From positions 720,950-784,949 of the forward strand of contig OZ038322.1 of NCBI GenBank assembly GCA_964035795.1: a stretch of 64,000 nucleotides of DNA. Direction: 5' to 3'. This stretch comes from Pterobdella sp. o SKG-2022 (lineage: Eukaryota; Annelida; Clitellata; Hirudinida; Piscicolidae). The translations under genes and the position numbers were made by a program. Under the pieces are notes generated by a model, which did no database searches, had not been told where the DNA came from, and saw only the letters and a program-made list of their open reading frames with translations. Shown here piece by piece: positions 1 to 12,100 of the stretch. Numbering within the stretch: position 1 is the stretch's first letter; every line of letters begins with the position of its first letter.

Positions 1-11
1 CAGTATTATGA

Positions 12-112
12 GAAAAATTTTAGTACATTTATTTGCAAAAAAAGCTAGAATTTTCTGTAAGTATAGCCTTACTATAGTTAGCATAATGCTATACTTACTG
101 AAAATAATATCA
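12..112. repeat. Foldback-type dispersed repeat (family A)
   Basis: An AT-rich stretch with the pattern GTACATTTATT, then an AGAATTTTC-type core, then AAGTATAGCCTTAC and GTTAGC. The same ordered words recur near 7925, 11590-11700 (reverse), 19730, 33500, 38520, 41130 and 63595. Copies at 19.7 and 41.1 kb are clear inverted repeats, so this is probably a non-autonomous foldback element. No coding capacity is visible. Confidence 0.5.
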
Positions 113-254
113 ACGTCAATGTTTATTGTGTAACCAATTTATTTACTAAATTTATTTTTCTTCGACATTTTTAATTTTCGATTGTTTTAATGATAAATTT
201 TTATCCAGTTAATTCAAGGTTTATTTCATGTGAATATTGGGCATTTCAACTTAA

Positions 255-392
255 ATGCATTGGAATATTATAGATTGCTTTACTCCAGAAAAATTTATTG
301 TAAAGCCAACTGTGGAACAGGTGCTAATCATAGACCTAACACAGGATTGAACTCGGTAACTTCAGATCTACCAGCTGAGCTATACGGGAAAA
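255..392 (-). mobile_element. tRNA-derived SINE, degraded copy
   Basis: In reverse orientation this carries the tRNA-like head (CCCGTATAGCTCAGCTGGTAG, then a diverged B box) followed by the family word CACCTGTTCCACAGT. The downstream GCGCTTTATAAATA tail seen in better copies is not present here. It is too diverged to be a working tRNA. Confidence 0.6.
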
Positions 393-689
393 AAGAAAAA
401 AAAAAGAGTTAGTTAATATGGATTTGAATTAGAATCTTTCTGGTCTGACCGCTTGGTACTCAGAAAACAGGCATATTATACAGCGCTGATGACAGTGCAA
501 GCAGAGACGAAGCAGTCACAATGATAAACTAGCAAAATATCTAAAAGTATGATGGGAGAACATTATATTTATTTTTTAAATATATTTTCAGACAACGATA
601 ATTCTTTTTTCAAAAAACTAAAAACTGCAACAAAAAACCAATGTTTTGTAGTATTTAGTTTATTTCACTGTTCAAACTCCATAAACCTG

Positions 690-1560
690 GCATTTTACTT
701 GTAGTTCCTCATTTATTCTCAATAGTATTTCATCATCCACTACTTTTTTTTCTAGTTCTAGATCCCCTCACTCATCTCTTATCTCCTCTTCTCACTTAAA
801 ATCTAAATCTTATCATCTCAATACTAATTCATCCAACTCATTTCATAACTCTTCTAAACTTCTTAAATCCATTTATATATCTTTTCTTAACATAAGATCT
901 CTTAATAACAAATTCATTCATATTTTTAATCTCCTTTTTAATTCCAATCTTGACTTTCTAGTTCTCAGTGAGACCTGGCATGAATTGCCTCTTCTCCTTT
1001 TCTCATCTCTGCTTGTCCGCCTTTTTATTCTTTCCTTGAACTCACTCGTACTCCTCAAAATCTTCTTTCTACTTCTTTTTCCACCTACGGAAGAATCTGT
1101 ATTTTTGAAAAATCTACTTTTTATCCTGGTTTCGAATCTTTTGAAATATTTGTCTCCTTAAATATGATACTCTCACTGCTGTCCTTTATTGACTTCCATT
1201 GATGTTCATTGGCTTCCTCTTCACTTTCGCTCTCACTTCAAAATCTGTTTCCTCGTGTATAAAATTTTCAACTCTAATTCGTCTTTCTATTTGTCTAACG
1301 TTTTACTACCTCCTAAACGTGCTGGCATACGGTCTTCTACCTACTCACTCACAGCTCTTCATTATCTCTCCCTTTCATTCCTATGGTGAAACTGCTTTTT
1401 CTTTCTCTGTTTTTTTTTGAAATTTTTCACTTTTTATTTTTAATCTTCTCCGTACTCCGTTTTTCTTAAAAACCTGAAAACTCATCTCTTTGGCAGTTCA
1501 TACAGAGCGCATCTGAACGATGAGTAGAAGTGCTATAAAAGTTATTCACATTATTATTAT
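690..1560 (+). mobile_element. Internally deleted CR1/Jockey-like LINE remnant
   Basis: Around 865-985 the + strand reads FLNIRSLNNK, then LDFLVLSETWH, the start of an APE-type endonuclease as found in CR1/L2/Jockey LINEs. About 200 bases later, near 1190-1300, it reads DVHWLPLHFR, FKICFLVYKIFN and SFYLSNVL, which is the carboxy-terminal end of the reverse transcriptase in the same class. The whole catalytic RT domain between them is missing and stops and frameshifts interrupt the rest. The 3' end runs into AGTGCTATAAAAGTTATTCACATTATTATT, a typical LINE tail. It is a dead copy; the exact family is not settled. Confidence 0.65.
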
Positions 1561-3114
1561 TTACACTTAGTTTTGAGTTGCTGGGGTCAACATCGATCAC
1601 ATTGAAATGAATTGTTGATTCGTTAGTTTGTAAGGTGTATTTCAGATATGTAGATGTTATGAAATAGCATGAACAGAATTCAGGTTTGTCTCCCTCCTTT
1701 GGGAACCACCATGAAAGCTTTTATTCTGGGATAGTTGTCTGTGGTGTTAATAAAAACAACTTCAAAAATCATGAAAAATTGGTTTGAAACGAGATGAAAA
1801 ATTAGTTAGCTCATATTAAGCTTCTGCTCCCAAAGGCGGGACATAAAACTAATTTCAAAAATTTTGACTGATATTCATTTGTTTATTCTAACTTACATCA
1901 AGCAAAAACAATCGATCCAGTGAGCTACAGCTTCAACCAGATAATACTTCATTAGTGATGTTATAGAAAATTTTTAAGCTGTCATCAACATCAATTGAAT
2001 GAGATTAAAATTAATGCATAATAGGTTTATTAAGTTATTTTAGTTTGATCTGGATTCCCACTTAAGAGTAAAAACTTTTTCTTCAACCATTTTTTTACCA
2101 CTATTAATGCATTTTTTATTATTTACAACTCCATAGAATGAAAACCTCAAAATTTATTGAAATATAATTTCAAATAAAATACATACAACTGATTGACAAA
2201 ATAATTTGAGACGAATTTTTAAGAGAGTGACTAGTTTCAATTTGAAAACAAGCATCCACTAAAATATGAGAAAACAATTCTAAATTGCACAAATTGATGA
2301 AAATTTAAATAAATACACGCAAATTGATTAGTTGAAAATCAAAAAATGAATATAAATTAAACAGTCTCAAACAAAAAATCAATATAAATAGCTTGAAAAC
2401 CATTTTGATAAAAATATAAAAAAATATGTCAATTTCAATGGAATTCATTTTAAAATGCTTTGAAATCTGAATATCTACATATCAGTTAAAAATAGATTCA
2501 AATCAAAAAATATATCTTATTTGCATGAAAATATAAAAGCAGATCTCAAAATGCCCTCGTATCTCATCATGGCCTGCAACGCAGTTGAAGTACTCTAACA
2601 AAACCACACGCAAGATATTGACTGTTTCTTAAAAATATTTCATAAAAATGACTGTTCATCGAGAGCAGAATACCTCTATATAGACTTGTCTACCACAGAC
2701 ATCATCATCATCATCATCACCATCACCACCATCATCATCATCATCATCATCATCAGCTCATAAAATCTTTAAAATCATCTTCTTTTGACTCTTCTAAATC
2801 TTCCAAAACCCCAAAATCTTCTTCATTGCATGGCTGTCTCTTTGATCTTCCAATAAAATTAAAATTCTCATTCAAATTCATTAATTGTTAAGTTTAATAT
2901 GAAATAAATCCCCTTAAATTTTGTATTATGGATTATAGAGCACCCAGTTTATGTAGAAGGTTTTCTACGAATTATATATCAAAACATATGAGACCTTAAA
3001 ACTCCTAAAGTTAAAGCCTTTTTTGATCTTATTTTTAATTGTAGTAAAGCCAAATAATCCAAGACGACGAAACTTTCCTCAAGCCCCATCCCACAAAATC
3101 CACCAAAACTGCAC
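1561..3114. other. AT-rich intergenic spacer
   Basis: I see no gene in this stretch. It is AT-rich, contains an (ATC)n microsatellite at about 2698-2757, and lies downstream of the 3' end of the minus-strand carboxypeptidase gene. A 3' UTR for that gene probably lies here, but no convincing polyadenylation signal was identified. Confidence 0.5.
2698..2757. repeat. (ATC)n microsatellite
   Basis: About 20 copies of the trinucleotide ATC, with a few CACCATC interruptions in the middle. Confidence 0.9.
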
Positions 3115-6100
3115 CTACAAAGAGGTCAGAGAGGGGACAAATGAAGACACGTGGCAGATGAATGGGACAAACTCATCCATCGACTGCACTCTTCTCAAAA
3201 CTTCTCCACCCAGAGCTGAAGCCCTGCCCTGAAACTTCTTCGTCTTGTTGCTGATCTCATACGAGAGGCCTCCAGAGTTTAGTTTGAAGGACGCCGAAGT
3301 GAGACTCTGACTCGATTTGTTCTCGTCTGCTTCCATTGTTTCTTCGTACTTCATAGCACGCGCCTTGAAGATGGCATGTAGAAGATGCTGTCCCATCTCT
3401 TGCAGGTGGTACGGATTCACTTGCAAGCCCTTCACGTGTTCAGAGTTGCTGTTAATCTTAATAAATCTACTGATAAACTTTGATCAAAAATCGGTGAATT
3501 TTGTTGAATAGAGAGTTTAAAACAGTAGACAGAATATGATCTCTAACATCGTAAGGCCCCTGGTCGAATCCAGAGTATGTGCTTTCCATAGTGTAGCTCT
3601 TGATCACTCCAAACTGTCTCCACACCACCACTCTTGCTGTCGCCTCCTTGCTGCGTTCAACACTGAAGCTACATGAAGGTAAGTGGAATGATGGACTTGA
3701 GATGCCCAACAGGCTCGGAAGCATCTGTTTCAATTGCACTCAGTTATAATCAATTTATATTGCTTTTGCTTTTTATAATGAGTCAACTAAGTTGAGAGCT
3801 TTTTAAACCTTCAAATATTACATCTACTAATACTCTTACTAAAATTCCATACCAGTAATTAACACCTAGAGCATAGCTCATCAAAAACCCCATCTCCCCC
3901 CCTGTCTCTGTCCCCCCTTAACACACAAGCCACCTTGTAACAGTGGTCAAAGGATCCATCAGGTCTGACACAGGGGTTATCCTGGTCAAGTCTTCTCCAT
4001 GACTGATGTGGACTGCAGCCGTACAAAAAGACATTCTTTTTTCGGGAATGGCCATGGAAGTCACAGTATGTGTAGATGTTGGCGTTCAGATTGTTCTGTT
4101 GTGATGTTAAACTCTTCAAAATGGAAATTATAAGGTAAAATACTAAATATTTTATTCATAAAATGCAAATCTCTTTGTCAAGTTCAACATTACCAAATAG
4201 TTAAGAAGGTTAACCACGTAACAAAGGGCTTTGTACTTCAGCAAAATAACTATTTCATCTTTTAGGAGTTTTAAGATCATTGATTTGAAGTAAATATCAA
4301 ACTAAATTTAATAAAAAATTTATTTCTAATAAACATGAAACAAAATATGCTACAAAATCAAATTTAACAAAGCCATCAGGCAGTCGTCTAATCCCAAACC
4401 TCTTAATACCCTATCTTAGACAATCACACAAAGCAACTCTTCAAAATACATCTAACACGACCTTGATGAAGGATAGGAGTAGTTTGGTGTAGTAGATGGT
4501 GGGGTGGAGGTAGGGGCTGGGATCAGACCATTGGCGGTTCAAATCATCCCCTGTTAACGAACACCTGTGACTTTTTGGGTTGTTTGTGATATATAATTTT
4601 ATGCTTATAATGATCTTTTGAGTAATAATATTATTCAATTTTCGATTGCTATCGTTATTAATCAAAGCAAACGCGCATATAATTATAGTGGCGTTAACTT
4701 CAGAAGTTTCTAGACCTCTGTTATTAATATTAATTAATAGCAACAATACTAATGATTTTTATCATCAAACGCTTTTGGACCTACTTTCCATTGATCACGC
4801 CATCAGGGTTAAGCATGGGCACCACCTTGAACACAAAATCCTCCCTCAACCTACATGCTGTCGGATGCCCACTCAGTAAAAAGTCTATGGTACCTGTCAT
4901 GATAATAACAATGAAGCACTAATAATATTATTATTTTTTATATTATTCTTCTCAATATTATTGATAAAAAAATAATAAATAAATAATTATATTACTATGC
5001 ATTATATTATTCCACTTAAACAGCTCCTTTTATGCCCATGGTTGCTGTCATCTTCATGAAAGCATATTGAAGTTTTTGATTGAGGTTATCCAATCGTAAT
5101 GATGGTTAGAGATTAAAGATGGAGTAGAAATTTGAAGACATTGACGTCATTTTTCACTTCATCACATACCTCTTTCACCCCCATCATACACACATCCCCT
5201 CTCCACACACACCACCCACACCTTGCATCATCCAGCTGGAATTGGTTTCTCCTGGATGCACCCTGGCTGAAAGCACGATGTAAGGTCGAGTTTCTGTTGA
5301 AATGAAGTTGATGGGGTTGGCAAGTGGTGGAAGGGTTGGTGTGTTTGATGGGTGATGATGATGAGGTGACGTTTATCGACAAAAGCTGTTTCAAGTGGTT
5401 CATGATGTTTTTGAGTATGATAGGTTACATTTGTCTGCGAGTTTAGGAAAAGTGGTTAAGAGAAATGAATGTGGAAGAAGATGATGATGATAAGAATGAT
5501 TATTGAGAGGATGATGAAGATAATGATAAAGATGAGGGTGACTTTAAAAAACTGCCACAAAAAGCCATCACTCACTCAACAACTGCAAGGCTTGCAGGCT
5601 CAACGTGTCTTGAATAGAATCATTATCAAAATCACCGCGAGAGTGAAGTTTACCATGGTGCAGAAGTTGTTTGGGAAAGGAGGTGATGGTCAGAAGCGGA
5701 ACGTCATTACCGTTCAATGTTTGACACAAGGTTTGTACGTTGAAGTACAGCTGGTTGTCTTGGGAGGGTGGTGCGGTGGTTGTCTTTTGGGAGTTGTTGC
5801 TGCTGAAATTTCTCTTCGAATAGCTTAGTTTCATTTTTTTGCTTGAAAACGTGTTATTTTTGTTGAAGTTGTTTTTGTTAACATTTTTAAGGCTGAATTT
5901 GGAGTAGTTTGAATAATTGGGGGTATTGAAAATGTTGTCACTGCTGGAGGTGGTCTTGCTTTTCTCAAGGGCTGCCCCATCATCAGCTTCATCGTGTACT
6001 CGAGTCTGCACGTGGTGCAAGTAAGACTGTGGTGTGGAAGAGAAGATTGTGAATGAAGTTTGTCATGTTAAATATAAAATATCATTGAGACCTTGAACAC

Positions 6101-9100
6101 ACATTTGATAAATGTTTAATAATTAGTGAGTAGTTGTGAGAGTTTGGAATAATAAATTTTAAATCATTGAACCTCAACACCAACAGGACTAACCATCAAC
6201 TTGGTGTATGAGTAGGGGTAGTGGTAGGCGATGTAACACACGTCGTTGGAGTGGAGGAAGTTTATATTGAAGGAACAGGTGTGGTAGAAAGTTACATTCT
6301 CTCCTTTCACTTCAGTGTGTGGCTTGGGTAGATGGTTCTTGTAGTAGCAGACATCCTTCCCCACCCTGCACCAACTTCCCCTTCCTTCCACCGCCTCCTT
6401 CACTGAGTACATTACCGGTTGCATGCCTTCGAAGGTGGGTGGGTTATTGTGGTGTGTGTGTGAGTTGTTGCGGTGTGTGGTTGGGTTGTTTTTGAAGGTG
6501 TGATTTGTTGTTGCGATGTGTGGGTTTTTGTTGTTGTACAGTGTTTTCGCTACATTAAATTTGTAGCAAGCGCTTTGATCTATAAAGGAAAGCGCTTTAT
6601 AAATACCGCATTACATTAAAAGAAATGTAATATCAACCGTAATTGAATTGGCTGTTAGCTTTTTCACAGTTGACGATGTTGAATCTGTAGTCCACTAAAG
6701 CTTCCATTCCAGTAACCTACATCGGTTTGTAGGACATTCCAACAAATTAAGATTTTAAATGAATGATCTTATTTTTCATTCAATTCTGTTTTCATCATAG
6801 AGTAATTTCCACCAGAAAAAATAAAAAATTTTAGTAGCTCATTTGAAGTACCGATAAGAATGACGCCAAAAAGGGACCTTAAAATAGAACCATTGTTGAT
6901 GTGAGGATGTGTTGATGTCGGCATTCAATATCAGGTCATATTCCCTCTCTCGCACCTGCCAATCATTTGGTAGCTCCATTGGTGTTTGTTGTTTGATATT
7001 AAATCCCTCAACAAAAATATGTTTCAGCTCGAAGAATTAAAATCTCAACAAAAAGTTTAGTGAAGAGATAAACAGTCTGATGCTTCTTCATCAAACAAAA
7101 CAGAAAGTTGACCAAATCTCCAATCCCCTTGAACAAACACTCAAGCGATTCAGCTAAGAACCACATCTGACCAAATTGAGATGTCTCCTTACTGACGCGT
7201 TGCAATGCTCCTCACTACACAACACTTGGATATAAGAATTGCTTATATATAAGCAACTTCATTCTTTCAATAATCATTAAAGTGATGTGTGCAACGTGGA
7301 AAGGAAATGGCATGCTTCCATGGGTTTCTAAACGCTCCAGCCAATCTCCATGGTTTGTTGTCATGTTTTCAGGGCATAAGTGTCTTTTGGAATTTTTTTA
7401 AATTAACATTCTTGTAAACTGATACCATAGTCTACTGCTTCTAGCTCATCTTCGTTAGAGTAACATTATCTCAGTTGATTTCTAAACAATCTATTTACAG
7501 CCATAACAAGGTATCGAACTAGAAGAATTTGATATTCATCAAATACAACTTATCCATTTGTGTAGAAGAATTTGATATTTATCAAATACAACTTATCCAT
7601 TTATGTAGAAGAATTTGATATTTATCAAATACAACTTATCCATTTGTGTAACCTCAAAAGGAAATTTTCTGGTTCAAAAAATGAATTAAAACTCTCGTTG
7701 ATGCTTGAATTACTAAGCGCTATATAAATATACAAGTGCTCAGCTAGTTATAAGTGAGATACAAATAACCTTATGACTCTCCGGGAAACTATATATAAAA
7801 GAGGTCAGCAACTGCAACAATATCAATCAAGTTATATAGAGGAACTATAAGGACTTATGAATAAAGGTGATGATGATAGTATTAATAGTAAGTTTTCCGA
7901 AACTTTAATGCCGAAAATAGATTTCTTAACACATTTATTCAAAACAAAAAGCTTAAATTATCGATAAGTTTAGCCTTATCATTAAAAATTAGTAAAACTG
8001 TTATATATAAGATTGATTTTTTATATATGACTACTGAGTTATATAGAAGCATTTTAAAGAGATGAATCAAGTTATTCACAGACATGATAGCAATTAAGAA
8101 TAATCTTAGTAACCTGGATGGCTTTCCTGAGATTGCCACACTCAAACTTGGAGTCGAAGTTGAGGTAGTTACATGCCTTGTAACATTTTTCGAACAATAA
8201 TGACTGTCTCTTGATGCTTGAGATTTCATTTGTGTGTAATTATTGATTGGTTTTGTGGGAATAAATCTTATTAATTATGAGTATGATTATAGTGGTATTA
8301 ACTTCAGGAGTTTCTAAACCACTGAAAAATAATTATAATTTAATAGATTTAAAGGTGAAATGATCGTAGTTACATGCTCAAATCATTGTTTTGCAGTTGG
8401 GATTTCTTGAGTGATTTTAAATCAGTCATCTCATCTTCCTTGCATCCAGTTTGAAGGAGTTTGAGTGTTTTTGTGTCACTAGGACCACGTGTTTTAGAAT
8501 TCATGGGTTTCGAGGTATCAGTATTATTGTTCTGGTCTTCAAATCTTGTGCTTTGAACTCCATCGGTGTCGTTAGTTGTGTTGCTCATTTGTAGAGAAGC
8601 TTCTGATGGAGATGGTTTGAATTGTTTAATCGAAGTTGTTTTTGAGACAGTGTCGTTTTGTTTGGTGGACAATGTGGCTAAGTGGCGAGTGTTTACAGAG
8701 TTTCTGATGCTTTTGGTCAGGTCCAGTTTTTGTTTAATAAGGAAGTCCAAGTCGTAGACAACTTTGTTGAGCAAATTTGAGTTTTCAAAATATCTGTTGA
8801 CGTCTTCTGTCAGCCTTTTTCTGAAGAAATATAGATTAATATGAATTGATAAATGGAGTCTAAGAATAACGACTTTATATTGATTAAAAAATGGAAATGG
8901 CGTGTGTTACCTGACGATGAGAAAAGTTTTTTCGTGAATGAGTTTCTCAAAGGGGGGAAAGGTACACCCATGCAGGTCAGGGTGGGGGATGCATGAGAAG
9001 TGGATGGCTGGTCGAGTCCTTGATGCAAGCTCGATGAATTTTTTTTGGTCAAGCACCACTTGGTTATAAGACTGTATGGACACCTTCTCTCCGTCTAGTG

Positions 9101-12100
9101 GGTGGGTGGACGTTTACATTAGAAGCATAACTTTTTAAACAACTGTAAAATTAACGTTTTCAAAACAATTGAGTAACCAACCAATATTGATGAGTTGATA
9201 TCCATTCCTGTTATCTTTGCAGTCTTCCTGACGCTCAGCTGGGTTGCTACCCCCACTGGTGCTGCCACTCACAAAGCTCGAGGTGCTGCCCCCGTTGACG
9301 TCACTATCGAGCAGGTTTGAGAGGCTCGAGAAACAATCATCGAACGAAAAACTCTGAACAAATTCATTCTTTTCCTTTTTGATATCAGCGTTTGTGTTGT
9401 TGTTGAGTTTGTTCTTGAGAAGTGATTCAATGCTGGAGTCCAACTTGCACACCTTACTGTTCACAGCCTGGTGCAGGTAGGGGCTTTGAGACAAGTGTTT
9501 GAGGAGAGAGTTCTTCTTTTCAACTGACTGCTTCAATATAGGCTTTAACTTTAAATGCCTCTTCAACTCTCCTCTTTTCGAGTCTTCCATTTTAGGAGAT
9601 GCAAAGTTGGTTTTTGTTTCGTTATTTGCATTTAAAAGTGAAATTAATGGAGAAGAAAGAGTTTCAAACTGATTTTTATCGGTCAAACTACTGTTCAGTT
9701 TATTCTTCAAATTTTTTTTTCTTTTCACTTTATTTTTCGAATCTTTCTTATTTTTTTTAAGACCTTCAAAAGTTGAAGACACAGTTTCAGAATTGTTGAA
9801 CTTCATTCCATCAGTCCCTTTCTTACTATCCATCATTCCACTCATTTTTTCCTCACCAATTTTCACATCACAACCACCATCATCAACTTCCTCCCCATCC
9901 TCTTCATCTCTAATAAATCGGCGGCTTCCATCTTCATCCTCACTACCAACATTATCCTCATCATCTTCATAATTAGAATCACCGGGCAAAACATAACGGC
10001 AGTTTTCAGAATCATCACTGTCACCATCTTGCGATGAAGACTTACTTTTGAAATACTTGTTTGAAATATTCGAAAAATCAAAGGAATCATTCATATTGAA
10101 ATCTACGTCATCAAGTGTAGCCAGGGCGTTGTTGTTGTTTGTTTGGTTGTTGAGCGACTGGTTGGCTGCAGAAAAATCGATATTTTGAATATCGTTAATA
10201 ACCATGGCATTTTGAAACGATGAATTTTCATTTTCTTTCGGATTGCTGGTTATTTTATGAGAACTCTGAGTTTGTTGTGCAATCAAATCCTTCAAATGAT
10301 ATTAAATAATCATGAGACATGCGATGATATTGATTTTAATGCACCTACCTCCATGAAGAAATGCTCTTCAAAGAAACATTCCATGGTTTCGTTTGCACCT
10401 TTCATACTCTCAAAATTCTCCAAATTTTATACAAGAATTCAGATATCAAACAAAATAAATCCGCAAATAAAAATATAATATTCAAAATTTTTTTAAATAA
10501 GTCATTTTGAAATATAAAATAGCACAAAGGACATACCTGTCCTCTTTTAGGGCTACTGGTTGTTGTCTTGGCAACAGGATCTTCGGCTGATGCCACACTC
10601 TCTTCACTCACTCCTCCATCACTCATCAACTGTACTGGTTCCAGAATTGGTTTTTTAGAAAATTTTTCCACTAGAGGATATTTGTAGCAACTGGAGGAAG
10701 AAGTGATGAAGGAGGGTTGGTGGTAAGTTGCTGATTTGAGCATGATGTCGAAGAGGATGTAGATGAAGGAGTGGTTGTGAGGTCGAGACTTCAAAGTGGA
10801 TAACAGATGCAATAAACGATCACAAACACGCAATCTCTGCAGCTCTTCTGCCCCACATGCTGCGATCATCAAGTTTGGAAGTTGTTTTATTGTAGTATCA
10901 ATAAGCTAGACCGACTGCTGTCAACCCCAGCTACTGTACAGCAGTATAATCTAATATATTTGGAAATAATATGACAGTAGAAGAAATAAACACAAAATGC
11001 AAACTGAAGAACAAGAAAATAGAAAAAAACAAACACAAGACATAAGCCGTGCCCCCAAAAACCCACCAATAGAGGCGACCTGGTTGAGAACACAGGCAGT
11101 GGAGAATGTCACTTTGGAAATCCTTGTGCCCTTTTGTGAGGTGCATAGGAACCTCAACAAGTCCTCTGCACCGCGGCGTTGCAGGAATGGTTCTAAATGG
11201 GATTCTGGTGAGGCGTTTTGAGATGGTTGTTTGATAAGAGTTTTGGTCGTGTATTTATATAAGTTTTGCGTCGGTTATTTGTACTTAATAACGTTTTGAG
11301 ATAAGAATAAACTCATTGGAAAATATCGCTATTTTTGCCGAACGTATTTAAAATCTCATTCAAAACTTAAAAAAAAAAATTCTTATCAGAAATAAATTAA
11401 CATTTTTCTAAAAAGTTACAAGCGTGGTTTAAAATATATACGAAGCGCTATGAAAAAGACTGACTGTATTTGAGGAGCTGGCTAAAGATGAGAAGGGTGA
11501 GTTTGAAGATGAGGGTCTTGGAGTTATGGCTCTTGAAGATTGAGTGCACCCGTTCAACCAGCTCTAACTTGTGGAACTTGTTACACAAAACACCTTCGAG
11601 TTTTATTGATTTTTTACACCAATTTATGATGTTTTTTAAAAAATTTAACAAGCATAAACAACTAGAATTTTCGATAAGTATAGCCTTACCATAAATCGTT
11701 AGCATAACTTACATTAAAATGTCTCTAAATCAATCAAATCTTTTTTATAGCCCGTTTACTTTAATCAATGGTTGAGGGCAGAGACTTTCTAAATCTTTAT
11801 ATCATTTTATTCTTGGCAACATTGAAATGTTATCAAGCAAGCCCAAACATTTTCACTTCATCGAATACAAAATTTTTTAAAACCGATAAATCTGAAAAAG
11901 TAGCATCATAACAAATTCGCGTTATAAAAATCTTAACAATAATAATAATATAAAAAAATAAAAGTATTAAAAATATATTTCAAGCAGATTTAAAAAAATT
12001 TTTTTTTCTACCTTCTCAACCACCAAAACCCCATCATATCACAACACAACACCACCACCATCATACCACAACACAACACCACCATCATATCACAACACCA

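Noticed and set aside
5568..6020. Separate small gene of 150 codons on the minus strand
   Set aside because: Its amino-terminal two thirds are an exon (6026-5654) of the CCP1-like gene in the same frame; the remainder is intron read-through.
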